Assembly (NCBI GenBank): GCA_036417435.1 | Contig: JAZAQT010000697.1 | Location: 115,822 to 179,821 of the forward strand | Direction: 5' to 3' | Length of the DNA stretch: 64,000 nucleotides | From: Inia geoffrensis | Taxonomy: Eukaryota > Chordata > Mammalia > Artiodactyla > Iniidae | Part shown: positions 20,928 through 34,285 of the stretch, in pieces | How the letters are laid out: every line of letters begins with the position of its first letter | Position numbering within the stretch: position 1 is the first letter of the stretch | The notes under the pieces: generated by a model | Databases searched by the model: none | What the model saw: only the letters and a program-made list of their open reading frames with translations | Told to the model about the DNA's origin: nothing | Position numbers and translations under genes: made by a program

Positions 20928-22517
20928 TGTTTTCTTTTCTTTTTTTAATTTTTTATTTTTTACTGGAGTATAGGTGATTTCCCATGTTGCTGGGTTGTTT
21001 TGGGGTTGTTGTTGTTTTTTTTTTTTTCCTAGCTGGACAGCAACTTGATTCACTTATACATGGACGTGTACGTATTCTTTTACCAGTTCTCTTCCCAAGT
21101 AGGTTATTAAAGTGTCGCGTAGGATTCCTTGTGCTACACCCTGGGTCCTCGTTGATTATTTTATAAATAGTAGTGTGCATGTGTTAATCTCAACCTGCTA
21201 ATTTCACCCCGCCCCCAACGCTTCCCTTTTCCTAAGCCGGAGTTTCCTTTCTAAGTCTGTGAGGCTGTTTCTGTTTTGTAAAGAAGTTCATGTGTATCCA
21301 TTTTTAGATTCCACCTGTAAGTGATATGGTATGATATTTGTGTTTCCCTGTCTCCCTTACTTCACTTTGTATGATCATCTCTACCTCCTTCCCCACGGCT
21401 GGAAATGCCATGATTTCATCCTTATTCGTGGCTGAGTAATATTCCGCCGTGTCCCTCGACCCCATCTTCCTTATCCATGCGTCTGTCCTTATATGCTTAG
21501 CTTGCTTCCATGTCTTGGCTACTGTGCAGGGTGCCGTGATCGTTGGCGTTCACGTGTCTTTTAAAATTTTGGTTCCCTCGAGATCTTCCCCCAGGGCTGA
21601 GACTGCTGGGTCACATGGTAGTTCTGTGTTTCACTTTTTGAAGGAGCCTCCGTACTGTTCTCCCTAGTGGATGTATCGATTTCCATTCCCACCGAGAGTG
21701 TAGGAGGGTTCTCTTTTCTCCACACCCTCTCCAGCGTTTCTTGTTGTAGGTGTTTTGATGATGGCCCTTCTGACCTGTGAGAGGTGATAGATAGCTCACG
21801 GAAGTTTTGATTTGCATTTCTCTCATAATTAGGGATGCTGAGCATCGTTTCATGTGCTTGATGGCCATCGGTATGTCTTCTTTGGAGAGACGTCCATTGA
21901 GATCTTCTGCCTATTTTCGATCGGTTTTTTTGTTCTTTTGATATTGATCTGCAGGAGCTGTTTGTACGTTTTGGAGATTAACTCCTTGCGGGCACCTTCG
22001 TTTGCAAATATTTGTTCCCATTCTGAGGGTTGTCTCTTTGTTTTGTTTAAGGGTTTCCTTTGCTGTGCAAACGCTTTTAAGTTATATTAGGTCCCATTTG
22101 TTTATTGTTGTTTTCCTGTTCATGACTCTTAAGAGATGGATCAGAAAAGAACGTGCTGAGATTTATGTCAGAGCGTGTTCTCCCTGTATTCTCCTCATGT
22201 GCGTTAGAGTACCTGTCCTTACGTTTAGATCTCTCATCGATTTGGACTTTATTCTTGTGTAAGGTGTTAGAGAGCGTTCCACTTTCATTCTTGTTTTAAA
22301 TTTTTAAGGAACCTCCATACTGTTCTCCATAGTGGCTGTATCAATTTACATTCCCACCAGCAGTGCAAGAAGGTTCCCCTTTCTCCACACCCTCTCCAGC
22401 GTTTCTTGTCTGTAGACTTTTCGACGGTGGCCATTCTTTCTGGTGTGAGGGCATATGTCCTTGTAGTTTTGATTGGCGTTTCTCTACTATTTAGCGACGT
22501 TGACATCTTTTCGAGTG
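20928..22517 (-). mobile_element. L1 fragments 2 and 3, copy 6
   Basis: C at 22320, unlike its dimer partner copy 4. Confidence 0.9.
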
Positions 22518-22590
22518 TTTTTTGTAAACCGGGAGAGCCACATGTCATGTATACCTCTTGAAATTGGCTTCTTAGACGTCTGCCCTCTTT

Positions 22591-22813
22591 TCTTTATTAT
22601 TATTATTGTTATTTTTTTTGGCGGTACGCGGGCCTCTCAGCCTTGCAGCCTCTCCCGTTGCGGAGCACAGGCTCCGGACGTGCAGGCCCAGCGGCCGTGG
22701 CTCACGGGCCCAGCCGCTCCGCGGCATGTGGGGTCCTCCCGGACCGGGGCACGAACCCACGTCCCCTGCCTCGGCAGGCGCACTCTCAACCACGGCGCCA
22801 CCAGGGAAGGCCC
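22591..22813 (-). mobile_element. CHR-type SINE, copy 7
   Basis: Target-site duplications at 22582-22590 and 22814-22822. Confidence 0.9.
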
Positions 22814-22988
22814 GCCCTCTTTATAATTCTTTTTCGATGACCTACCCCCAGATGTTTCTTGAGGGCAGGTGTTTCCTTCTTTCCAAGCCCGTAGGCCTTG
22901 CGAATATTAAATGCCCATCAGCACAGGTTTTAAAGTTGTTGTTATGGAAAACGGCCACAAGATGGCAACATTTCTTCATGCCCCACTC

Positions 22989-23912
22989 TTTTGTTTTGCT
23001 CTTCTTTTTTTCTTTTAACTTAACGTATATTTTATATTGTAGTGATGTTGATGTCCAATGTTGTATTTATTTTAGACGCATGGGAACTTGATTCAGTTAT
23101 ATGTAGTCTTATATGTATTACACTTTGGGTTCTCTTCCCATGTAAGTTATAAGACTGTGTTCAGTAGAGTTCCCTGTGCTCTTCAGTAGGTTCTTGTTGA
23201 GTACGTCTTTGATATATTCTAGTGTGTATCTCTTAATGTCAGCCTCCTAATTTATCACTTGTCTGTAACTTTCCCTGTTGATAACCATAAGTTTGCTCTC
23301 TAAGTCTGTGAGTCTGTTTCTGTTTTGTAAATTAGTTCATGCGTATGAATTTATAGATTCCACCTGTAAGTGATATCTACTGGTATTTGTCTTTCTCTCT
23401 CTGACTCGCTTCACTTAGTATGATCTCTGTCCATCATTGTTGCAGCAGATGGCGTTAGTTCCTTCCCTTTTGTGGCTGCGTAGTATTCCACTGTGCATGT
23501 GTGCTACGTATTCTCCATTTTCCTGTGGATGAACGTGTCGTGTGATTCTGTGTCTTGGCTGTTGTCAGCAGTGCTGCCCTGAGAAACAGGGGTGCCCGTG
23601 GCATTTCAAACTAGGATTGTCTTTGGAGCTAAGTCCAGGAGTGGGATTGCTGGATCACATGGTAACACTATGTTTAGTCTTTTGAGGAACCTCCCTACTC
23701 TTCTCCATAGTGGCTGCACCAAGTTACATCCCCACCAACAGCAGAGGATGATTCCATTTTCCCCAAGGCCTCTCCAGCATTTATTCTTCGGAGAATTTTT
23801 TTTTTTTTTTTTTGAGCTTGGCCATTCTGACAGTTGTGAGGTGATATCCCATTGTAGTTTTGATTTGCATTTCTTTGATAATGAAAGATGTTGAGTGCCT
23901 TTCCACGTGCCC
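22989..23912 (-). mobile_element. L1 fragment 1, copy 7
   Basis: Internal T18, followed by the TG-T19 tract. Confidence 0.9.
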
Positions 23913-24693
23913 TGTTTTTTTTTTTTTTTTTTTAACTATACAGAGTGAGTAAAATTTACCTCTCGAAATTCCCTTCCTGAAAATCGGCCGAGTTTTGAAT
24001 TATTTTCTGATGATTTACCCCAGGGCGTTTATTGGGGGCAGGTGTCATTTACAGCCCCACAGGCCTTGTGAGGATTAAGTGCCACCCAGCGCCCATTTTA
24101 AAGTTGTTGTTACGGGAAATGGCCACAAGGCGGCAGCACGTCTTCTTCAAGCCCAGCTCTGGTTACTTGGCAACCAGAGCCTGAGGGAAAGTCCCGTTCC
24201 TGGGTCGTCAGAGTGGAATGTGCCCTAAGAAACACCCAAGGCTTGTGTCTCACGACTTCTTCCCCCTTCCCCTTTACCGCCCACCCGCCATGCCCTGACA
24301 CATCCCAACTCCTGCAACACCACTCTGCTGAGGTGCTGTCATCCTTAGGTGGGGCGACCCTGAGGAGGGAGGCTGGAGGTGGGAACCCCACCACCAGGAG
24401 ATGGAGCGCCCAGGGGAATTTTCAAAGCTCTTCCAGCCCAGAGGCTCCACCATCCTTTGGGTGCCCTAGGCTTGGTTTCTGTGTAGGAGGGCCAGCAGGG
24501 AGCTGGAGACGGTGGGCCCATGCAGAGGGGAACGGGCACTCCAGGTCCAAGGCGGGGGTGCTTACTGGCTGGCACTTCCTTCTCAGTTTCCTCCTTCCCG
24601 CGGCAGTGTAGCTTTGGGACCCCAACCTGCTCCGGCTCCAGGGATGTGACAGCAGCCTGGGTCACAGAGGCCTGAGGAGATGGATGGGGAATT

Positions 24694-26283
24694 TGTTTTC
24701 TTTTCTTTTTTTAATTTTTTATTTTTTACTGGAGTATAGGTGATTTCCCATGTTGCTGGGTTGTTTTGGGGTTGTTGTTGTTTTTTTTTTTTTCCTAGCT
24801 GGACAGCAACTTGATTCACTTATACATGGACGTGTACGTATTCTTTTACCAGTTCTCTTCCCAAGTAGGTTATTAAAGTGTCGCGTAGGATTCCTTGTGC
24901 TACACCCTGGGTCCTCGTTGATTATTTTATAAATAGTAGTGTGCATGTGTTAATCTCAACCTGCTAATTTCACCCCGCCCCCAACGCTTCCCTTTTCCTA
25001 AGCCGGAGTTTCCTTTCTAAGTCTGTGAGGCTGTTTCTGTTTTGTAAAGAAGTTCATGTGTATCCATTTTTAGATTCCACCTGTAAGTGATATGGTATGA
25101 TATTTGTGTTTCCCTGTCTCCCTTACTTCACTTTGTATGATCATCTCTACCTCCTTCCCCACGGCTGGAAATGCCATGATTTCATCCTTATTCGTGGCTG
25201 AGTAATATTCCGCCGTGTCCCTCGACCCCATCTTCCTTATCCATGCGTCTGTCCTTATATGCTTAGCTTGCTTCCATGTCTTGGCTACTGTGCAGGGTGC
25301 CGTGATCGTTGGCGTTCACGTGTCTTTTAAAATTTTGGTTCCCTCGAGATCTTCCCCCAGGGCTGAGACTGCTGGGTCACATGGTAGTTCTGTGTTTCAC
25401 TTTTTGAAGGAGCCTCCGTACTGTTCTCCCTAGTGGATGTATCGATTTCCATTCCCACCGAGAGTGTAGGAGGGTTCTCTTTTCTCCACACCCTCTCCAG
25501 CGTTTCTTGTTGTAGGTGTTTTGATGATGGCCCTTCTGACCTGTGAGAGGTGATAGATAGCTCACGGAAGTTTTGATTTGCATTTCTCTCATAATTAGGG
25601 ATGCTGAGCATCGTTTCATGTGCTTGATGGCCATCGGTATGTCTTCTTTGGAGAGACGTCCATTGAGATCTTCTGCCTATTTTCGATCGGTTTTTTTGTT
25701 CTTTTGATATTGATCTGCAGGAGCTGTTTGTACGTTTTGGAGATTAACTCCTTGCGGGCACCTTCGTTTGCAAATATTTGTTCCCATTCTGAGGGTTGTC
25801 TCTTTGTTTTGTTTAAGGGTTTCCTTTGCTGTGCAAACGCTTTTAAGTTATATTAGGTCCCATTTGTTTATTGTTGTTTTCCTGTTCATGACTCTTAAGA
25901 GATGGATCAGAAAAGAACGTGCTGAGATTTATGTCAGAGCGTGTTCTCCCTGTATTCTCCTCATGTGCGTTAGAGTACCTGTCCTTACGTTTAGATCTCT
26001 CATCGATTTGGACTTTATTCTTGTGTAAGGTGTTAGAGAGCGTTCCACTTTCATTCTTGTTTTAAATTTTTAAGGAACCTCCATAGTGTTCTCCATAGTG
26101 GCTGTATCAATTTACATTCCCACCAGCAGTGCAAGAAGGTTCCCCTTTCTCCACACCCTCTCCAGCGTTTCTTGTCTGTAGACTTTTCGACGGTGGCCAT
26201 TCTTTCTGGTGTGAGGGCATATGTCCTTGTAGTTTTGATTGGCGTTTCTCTACTATTTAGCGACGTTGACATCTTTTCGAGTG
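24694..26283 (-). mobile_element. L1 fragments 2 and 3, copy 7
   Basis: G at 26086, the last G in the array; all later copies have C. Confidence 0.9.
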
Positions 26284-26356
26284 TTTTTTGTAAACCGGGA
26301 GAGCCACATGTCATGTATACCTCTTGAAATTGGCTTCTTAGACGTCTGCCCTCTTT

Positions 26357-26579
26357 TCTTTATTATTATTATTGTTATTTTTTTTGGCGGTACGCGGGCC
26401 TCTCAGCCTTGCAGCCTCTCCCGTTGCGGAGCACAGGCTCCGGACGTGCAGGCCCAGCGGCCGTGGCTCACGGGCCCAGCCGCTCCGCGGCATGTGGGGT
26501 CCTCCCGGACCGGGGCACGAACCCACGTCCCCTGCATCGGCAGGCGCACTCTCAACCACGGCGCCACCAGGGAAGGCCC
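26357..26579 (-). mobile_element. CHR-type SINE, copy 8
   Basis: Target-site duplications at 26348-26356 and 26580-26588. A at 26536 (C in all other copies) lies between the A and B boxes. From memory it matches the SINE family consensus (GCATCGGCAG), so it is either retained ancestral sequence or a back change. Confidence 0.9.
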
Positions 26580-26754
26580 GCCCTCTTTATAATTCTTTTT
26601 CGATGACCTACCCCCAGATGTTTCTTGAGGGCAGGTGTTTCCTTCTTTCCAAGCCCGTAGGCCTTGCGAATATTAAATGCCCATCAGCACAGGTTTTAAA
26701 GTTGTTGTTATGGAAAACGGCCACAAGATGGCAACATTTCTTCATGCCCCACTC

Positions 26755-27678
26755 TTTTGTTTTGCTCTTCTTTTTTTCTTTTAACTTAACGTATATTTTA
26801 TATTGTAGTGATGTTGATGTCCAATGTTGTATTTATTTTAGACGCATGGGAACTTGATTCAGTTATATGTAGTCTTATATGTATTACACTTTGGGTTCTC
26901 TTCCCATGTAAGTTATAAGACTGTGTTCAGTAGAGTTCCCTGTGCTCTTCAGTAGGTTCTTGTTGAGTACGTCTTTGATATATTCTAGTGTGTATCTCTT
27001 AATGTCAGCCTCCTAATTTATCACTTGTCTGTAACTTTCCCTGTTGATAACCATAAGTTTGCTCTCTAAGTCTGTGAGTCTGTTTCTGTTTTGTAAATTA
27101 GTTCATGCGTATGAATTTATAGATTCCACCTGTAAGTGATATCTACTGGTATTTGTCTTTCTCTCTCTGACTCGCTTCACTTAGTATGATCTCTGTCCAT
27201 CATTGTTGCAGCAGATGGCGTTAGTTCCTTCCCTTTTGTGGCTGCGTAGTATTCCACTGTGCATGTGTGCTACGTATTCTCCATTTTCCTGTGGATGAAC
27301 GTGTCGTGTGATTCTGTGTCTTGGCTGTTGTCAGCAGTGCTGCCCTGAGAAACAGGGGTGCCCGTGGCATTTCAAACTAGGATTGTCTTTGGAGCTAAGT
27401 CCAGGAGTGGGATTGCTGGATCACATGGTAACACTATGTTTAGTCTTTTGAGGAACCTCCCTACTCTTCTCCATAGTGGCTGCACCAAGTTACATCCCCA
27501 CCAACAGCAGAGGATGATTCCATTTTCCCCAAGGCCTCTCCAGCATTTATTCTTCGGAGAATTTTTTTTTTTTTTTTTTGAGCTTGGCCATTCTGACAGT
27601 TGTGAGGTGATATCCCATTGTAGTTTTGATTTGCATTTCTTTGATAATGAAAGATGTTGAGTGCCTTTCCACGTGCCC
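26755..27678 (-). mobile_element. L1 fragment 1, copy 8
   Basis: Internal T18, followed by TG-T17, the shortest G-containing tract 2 in the array. Confidence 0.9.
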
Positions 27679-28457
27679 TGTTTTTTTTTTTTTTTTTAAC
27701 TATACAGAGTGAGTAAAATTTACCTCTCGAAATTCCCTTCCTGAAAATCGGCCGAGTTTTGAATTATTTTCTGATGATTTACCCCAGGGCGTTTATTGGG
27801 GGCAGGTGTCATTTACAGCCCCACAGGCCTTGTGAGGATTAAGTGCCACCCAGCGCCCATTTTAAAGTTGTTGTTACGGGAAATGGCCACAAGGCGGCAG
27901 CACGTCTTCTTCAAGCCCAGCTCTGGTTACTTGGCAACCAGAGCCTGAGGGAAAGTCCCGTTCCTGGGTCGTCAGAGTGGAATGTGCCCTAAGAAACACC
28001 CAAGGCTTGTGTCTCACGACTTCTTCCCCCTTCCCCTTTACCGCCCACCCGCCATGCCCTGACACATCCCAACTCCTGCAACACCACTCTGCTGAGGTGC
28101 TGTCATCCTTAGGTGGGGCGACCCTGAGGAGGGAGGCTGGAGGTGGGAACCCCACCACCAGGAGATGGAGCGCCCAGGGGAATTTTCAAAGCTCTTCCAG
28201 CCCAGAGGCTCCACCATCCTTTGGGTGCCCTAGGCTTGGTTTCTGTGTAGGAGGGCCAGCAGGGAGCTGGAGACGGTGGGCCCATGCAGAGGGGAACGGG
28301 CACTCCAGGTCCAAGGCGGGGGTGCTTACTGGCTGGCACTTCCTTCTCAGTTTCCTCCTTCCCGCGGCAGTGTAGCTTTGGGACCCCAACCTGCTCCGGC
28401 TCCAGGGATGTGACAGCAGCCTGGGTCACAGAGGCCTGAGGAGATGGATGGGGAATT

Positions 28458-30047
28458 TGTTTTCTTTTCTTTTTTTAATTTTTTATTTTTTACTGGAGTA
28501 TAGGTGATTTCCCATGTTGCTGGGTTGTTTTGGGGTTGTTGTTGTTTTTTTTTTTTTCCTAGCTGGACAGCAACTTGATTCACTTATACATGGACGTGTA
28601 CGTATTCTTTTACCAGTTCTCTTCCCAAGTAGGTTATTAAAGTGTCGCGTAGGATTCCTTGTGCTACACCCTGGGTCCTCGTTGATTATTTTATAAATAG
28701 TAGTGTGCATGTGTTAATCTCAACCTGCTAATTTCACCCCGCCCCCAACGCTTCCCTTTTCCTAAGCCGGAGTTTCCTTTCTAAGTCTGTGAGGCTGTTT
28801 CTGTTTTGTAAAGAAGTTCATGTGTATCCATTTTTAGATTCCACCTGTAAGTGATATGGTATGATATTTGTGTTTCCCTGTCTCCCTTACTTCACTTTGT
28901 ATGATCATCTCTACCTCCTTCCCCACGGCTGGAAATGCCATGATTTCATCCTTATTCGTGGCTGAGTAATATTCCGCCGTGTCCCTCGACCCCATCTTCC
29001 TTATCCATGCGTCTGTCCTTATATGCTTAGCTTGCTTCCATGTCTTGGCTACTGTGCAGGGTGCCGTGATCGTTGGCGTTCACGTGTCTTTTAAAATTTT
29101 GGTTCCCTCGAGATCTTCCCCCAGGGCTGAGACTGCTGGGTCACATGGTAGTTCTGTGTTTCACTTTTTGAAGGAGCCTCCGTACTGTTCTCCCTAGTGG
29201 ATGTATCGATTTCCATTCCCACCGAGAGTGTAGGAGGGTTCTCTTTTCTCCACACCCTCTCCAGCGTTTCTTGTTGTAGGTGTTTTGATGATGGCCCTTC
29301 TGACCTGTGAGAGGTGATAGATAGCTCACGGAAGTTTTGATTTGCATTTCTCTCATAATTAGGGATGCTGAGCATCGTTTCATGTGCTTGATGGCCATCG
29401 GTATGTCTTCTTTGGAGAGACGTCCATTGAGATCTTCTGCCTATTTTCGATCGGTTTTTTTGTTCTTTTGATATTGATCTGCAGGAGCTGTTTGTACGTT
29501 TTGGAGATTAACTCCTTGCGGGCACCTTCGTTTGCAAATATTTGTTCCCATTCTGAGGGTTGTCTCTTTGTTTTGTTTAAGGGTTTCCTTTGCTGTGCAA
29601 ACGCTTTTAAGTTATATTAGGTCCCATTTGTTTATTGTTGTTTTCCTGTTCATGACTCTTAAGAGATGGATCAGAAAAGAACGTGCTGAGATTTATGTCA
29701 GAGCGTGTTCTCCCTGTATTCTCCTCATGTGCGTTAGAGTACCTGTCCTTACGTTTAGATCTCTCATCGATTTGGACTTTATTCTTGTGTAAGGTGTTAG
29801 AGAGCGTTCCACTTTCATTCTTGTTTTAAATTTTTAAGGAACCTCCATACTGTTCTCCATAGTGGCTGTATCAATTTACATTCCCACCAGCAGTGCAAGA
29901 AGGTTCCCCTTTCTCCACACCCTCTCCAGCGTTTCTTGTCTGTAGACTTTTCGACGGTGGCCATTCTTTCTGGTGTGAGGGCATATGTCCTTGTAGTTTT
30001 GATTGGCGTTTCTCTACTATTTAGCGACGTTGACATCTTTTCGAGTG
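28458..30047 (-). mobile_element. L1 fragments 2 and 3, copy 8
   Basis: Last copy of the left neighbourhood with A at the base equivalent to 2259. Confidence 0.9.
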
Positions 30048-30120
30048 TTTTTTGTAAACCGGGAGAGCCACATGTCATGTATACCTCTTGAAATTGGCTT
30101 CTTAGACGTCTGCCCTCTTT

Positions 30121-30343
30121 TCTTTATTATTATTATTGTTATTTTTTTTGGCGGTACGCGGGCCTCTCAGCCTTGCAGCCTCTCCCGTTGCGGAGCACAG
30201 GCTCCGGACGTGCAGGCCCAGCGGCCGTGGCTCACGGGCCCAGCCGCTCCGCGGCATGTGGGGTCCTCCCGGACCGGGGCACGAACCCACGTCCCCTGCC
30301 TCGGCAGGCGCACTCTCAACCACGGCGCCACCAGGGAAGGCCC
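30121..30343 (-). mobile_element. CHR-type SINE, copy 9
   Basis: Target-site duplications at 30112-30120 and 30344-30352. Confidence 0.9.
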
Positions 30344-30518
30344 GCCCTCTTTATAATTCTTTTTCGATGACCTACCCCCAGATGTTTCTTGAGGGCAGGT
30401 GTTTCCTTCTTTCCAAGCCCGTAGGCCTTGCGAATATTAAATGCCCATCAGCACAGGTTTTAAAGTTGTTGTTATGGAAAACGGCCACAAGATGGCAACA
30501 TTTCTTCATGCCCCACTC

Positions 30519-31443
30519 TTTTGTTTTGCTCTTCTTTTTTTCTTTTAACTTAACGTATATTTTATATTGTAGTGATGTTGATGTCCAATGTTGTATTTAT
30601 TTTAGACGCATGGGAACTTGATTCAGTTATATGTAGTCTTATATGTATTACACTTTGGGTTCTCTTCCCATGTAAGTTATAAGACTGTGTTCAGTAGAGT
30701 TCCCTGTGCTCTTCAGTAGGTTCTTGTTGAGTACGTCTTTGATATATTCTAGTGTGTATCTCTTAATGTCAGCCTCCTAATTTATCACTTGTCTGTAACT
30801 TTCCCTGTTGATAACCATAAGTTTGCTCTCTAAGTCTGTGAGTCTGTTTCTGTTTTGTAAATTAGTTCATGCGTATGAATTTATAGATTCCACCTGTAAG
30901 TGATATCTACTGGTATTTGTCTTTCTCTCTCTGACTCGCTTCACTTAGTATGATCTCTGTCCATCATTGTTGCAGCAGATGGCGTTAGTTCCTTCCCTTT
31001 TGTGGCTGCGTAGTATTCCACTGTGCATGTGTGCTACGTATTCTCCATTTTCCTGTGGATGAACGTGTCGTGTGATTCTGTGTCTTGGCTGTTGTCAGCA
31101 GTGCTGCCCTGAGAAACAGGGGTGCCCGTGGCATTTCAAACTAGGATTGTCTTTGGAGCTAAGTCCAGGAGTGGGATTGCTGGATCACATGGTAACACTA
31201 TGTTTAGTCTTTTGAGGAACCTCCCTACTCTTCTCCATAGTGGCTGCACCAAGTTACATCCCCACCAACAGCAGAGGATGATTCCATTTTCCCCAAGGCC
31301 TCTCCAGCATTTATTCTTCGGAGAATTTTTTTTTTTTTTTTTTTGAGCTTGGCCATTCTCACAGTTGTGAGGTGATATCCCATTGTAGTTTTGATTTGCA
31401 TTTCTTTGATAATGAAAGATGTTGAGTGCCTTTCCACGTGCCC
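30519..31443 (-). mobile_element. L1 fragment 1, copy 9
   Basis: Contains the private C at 31360. It is followed by pure T21, a tract shared with copy 12. Confidence 0.9.
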
Positions 31444-32224
31444 TTTTTTTTTTTTTTTTTTTTTAACTATACAGAGTGAGTAAAATTTACCTCTCGAAAT
31501 TCCCTTCCTGAAAATCGGCCGAGTTTTGAATTATTTTCTGATGATTTACCCCAGGGCGTTTATTGGGGGCAGGTGTCATTTACAGCCCCACAGGCCTTGT
31601 GAGGATTAAGTGCCACCCAGCGCCCATTTTAAAGTTGTTGTTACGGGAAATGGCCACAAGGCGGCAGCACGTCTTCTTCAAGCCCAGCTCTGGTTACTTG
31701 GCAACCAGAGCCTGAGGGAAAGTCCCGTTCCTGGGTCGTCAGAGTGGAATGTGCCCTAAGAAACACCCAAGGCTTGTGTCTCACGACTTCTTCCCCCTTC
31801 CCCTTTACCGCCCACCCGCCATGCCCTGACACATCCCAACTCCTGCAACACCACTCTGCTGAGGTGCTGTCATCCTTAGGTGGGGCGACCCTGAGGAGGG
31901 AGGCTGGAGGTGGGAACCCCACCACCAGGAGATGGAGCGCCCAGGGGAATTTTCAAAGCTCTTCCAGCCCAGAGGCTCCACCATCCTTTGGGTGCCCTAG
32001 GCTTGGTTTCTGTGTAGGAGGGCCAGCAGGGAGCTGGAGACGGTGGGCCCATGCAGAGGGGAACGGGCACTCCAGGTCCAAGGCGGGGGTGCTTACTGGC
32101 TGGCACTTCCTTCTCAGTTTCCTCCTTCCCGCGGCAGTGTAGCTTTGGGACCCCAACCTGCTCCGGCTCCAGGGATGTGACAGCAGCCTGGGTCACAGAG
32201 GCCTGAGGAGATGGATGGGGAATT

Positions 32225-33814
32225 TGTTTTCTTTTCTTTTTTTAATTTTTTATTTTTTACTGGAGTATAGGTGATTTCCCATGTTGCTGGGTTGTTTTGG
32301 GGTTGTTGTTGTTTTTTTTTTTTTCCTAGCTGGACAGCAACTTGATTCACTTATACATGGACGTGTACGTATTCTTTTTCCAGTTCTCTTCCCAAGTAGG
32401 TTATTAAAGTGTCGCGTAGGATTCCTTGTGCTACACCCTGGGTCCTCGTTGATTATTTTATAAATAGTAGTGTGCATGTGTTAATCTCAACCTGCTAATT
32501 TCACCCCGCCCCCAACGCTTCCCTTTTCCTAAGCCGGAGTTTCCTTTCTAAGTCTGTGAGGCTGTTTCTGTTTTGTAAAGAAGTTCATGTGTATCCATTT
32601 TTAGATTCCACCTGTAAGTGATATGGTATGATATTTGTGTTTCCCTGTCTCCCTTACTTCACTTTGTATGATCATCTCTACCTCCTTCCCCACGGCTGGA
32701 AATGCCATGATTTCATCCTTATTCGTGGCTGAGTAATATTCCGCCGTGTCCCTCGACCCCATCTTCCTTATCCATGCGTCTGTCCTTATATGCTTAGCTT
32801 GCTTCCATGTCTTGGCTACTGTGCAGGGTGCCGTGATCGTTGGCGTTCACGTGTCTTTTAAAATTTTGGTTCCCTCGAGATCTTCCCCCAGGGCTGAGAC
32901 TGCTGGGTCACATGGTAGTTCTGTGTTTCACTTTTTGAAGGAGCCTCCGTACTGTTCTCCCTAGTGGATGTATCGATTTCCATTCCCACCGAGAGTGTAG
33001 GAGGGTTCTCTTTTCTCCACACCCTCTCCAGCGTTTCTTGTTGTAGGTGTTTTGATGATGGCCCTTCTGACCTGTGAGAGGTGATAGATAGCTCACGGAA
33101 GTTTTGATTTGCATTTCTCTCATAATTAGGGATGCTGAGCATCGTTTCATGTGCTTGATGGCCATCGGTATGTCTTCTTTGGAGAGACGTCCATTGAGAT
33201 CTTCTGCCTATTTTCGATCGGTTTTTTTGTTCTTTTGATATTGATCTGCAGGAGCTGTTTGTACGTTTTGGAGATTAACTCCTTGCGGGCACCTTCGTTT
33301 GCAAATATTTGTTCCCATTCTGAGGGTTGTCTCTTTGTTTTGTTTAAGGGTTTCCTTTGCTGTGCAAACGCTTTTAAGTTATATTAGGTCCCATTTGTTT
33401 ATTGTTGTTTTCCTGTTCATGACTCTTAAGAGATGGATCAGAAAAGAACGTGCTGAGATTTATGTCAGAGCGTGTTCTCCCTGTATTCTCCTCATGTGCG
33501 TTAGAGTACCTGTCCTTACGTTTAGATCTCTCATCGATTTGGACTTTATTCTTGTGTAAGGTGTTAGAGAGCGTTCCACTTTCATTCTTGTTTTAAATTT
33601 TTAAGGAACCTCCATACTGTTCTCCATAGTGGCTGTATCAATTTACATTCCCACCAGCAGTGCAAGAAGGTTCCCCTTTCTCCACACCCTCTCCAGCGTT
33701 TCTTGTCTGTAGACTTTTCGACGGTGGCCATTCTTTCTGGTGTGAGGGCATATGTCCTTGTAGTTTTGATTGGCGTTTCTCTACTATTTAGCGACGTTGA
33801 CATCTTTTCGAGTG
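32225..33814 (-). mobile_element. L1 fragments 2 and 3, copy 9
   Basis: T at 32379 in the 3' UTR part. Confidence 0.9.
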
Positions 33815-33887
33815 TTTTTTGTAAACCGGGAGAGCCACATGTCATGTATACCTCTTGAAATTGGCTTCTTAGACGTCTGCCCTCTTT

Positions 33888-34110
33888 TCTTTATTATTAT
33901 TATTGTTATTTTTTTTGGCGGTACGCGGGCCTCTCAGCCTTGCAGCCTCTCCCGTTGCGGAGCACAGGCTCCGGACGTGCAGGCCCAGCGGCCGTGGCTC
34001 ACGGGCCCAGCCGCTCCGCGGCATGTGGGGTCCTCCCGGACCGGGGCACGAACCCACGTCCCCTGCCTCGGCAGGCGCACTCTCAACCACGGCGCCACCA
34101 GGGAAGGCCC
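33888..34110 (-). mobile_element. CHR-type SINE, copy 10
   Basis: Target-site duplications at 33879-33887 and 34111-34119. Confidence 0.9.
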
Positions 34111-34285
34111 GCCCTCTTTATAATTCTTTTTCGATGACCTACCCCCAGATGTTTCTTGAGGGCAGGTGTTTCCTTCTTTCCAAGCCCGTAGGCCTTGCGA
34201 ATATTAAATGCCCATCAGCACAGGTTTTAAAGTTGTTGTTATGGAAAACGGCCACAAGATGGCAACATTTCTTCATGCCCCACTC

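Larger units (their letters stand above)
7527..22586 (+). repeat. Two tandem 7,530-bp dimers (copies 3-4 and 5-6)
   Basis: 7527-15056 and 15057-22586 have identical lengths. They agree at all three tracts in both halves and at the T/C site (8838 and 16368 T; the second halves C). The only difference I noticed is 14790 G against 22320 C. This is a second-order repeat made by duplicating a pair of units. Confidence 0.85.
18823..22586 (+). repeat. Satellite unit, copy 6 (3,764 bp)
   Basis: Same tract lengths as copy 4 (T17, TG-T18, T13). C at 22320 is the only difference from copy 4 that I found. Block a2+u is at 20168-20927. Confidence 0.97.
22587..26352 (+). repeat. Satellite unit, copy 7 (3,766 bp)
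   Basis: Tract lengths of copies 3 and 5 (T18, TG-T19, T13), but C where those have T in L1 fragment 1, and G at 26086. It looks like a recombinant of the neighbouring haplotypes. Block a2+u is at 23934-24693. Confidence 0.97.
26353..30116 (+). repeat. Satellite unit, copy 8 (3,764 bp)
   Basis: Tracts T18, TG-T17, T13. A private A at 26536 lies inside the SINE. Block a2+u is at 27698-28457. Confidence 0.97.
30117..33883 (+). repeat. Satellite unit, copy 9 (3,767 bp)
   Basis: Tracts T19, pure T21, T13. Private C at 31360. First copy with T at 32379 (A in copies 1-8). Block a2+u is at 31465-32224. Confidence 0.97.
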
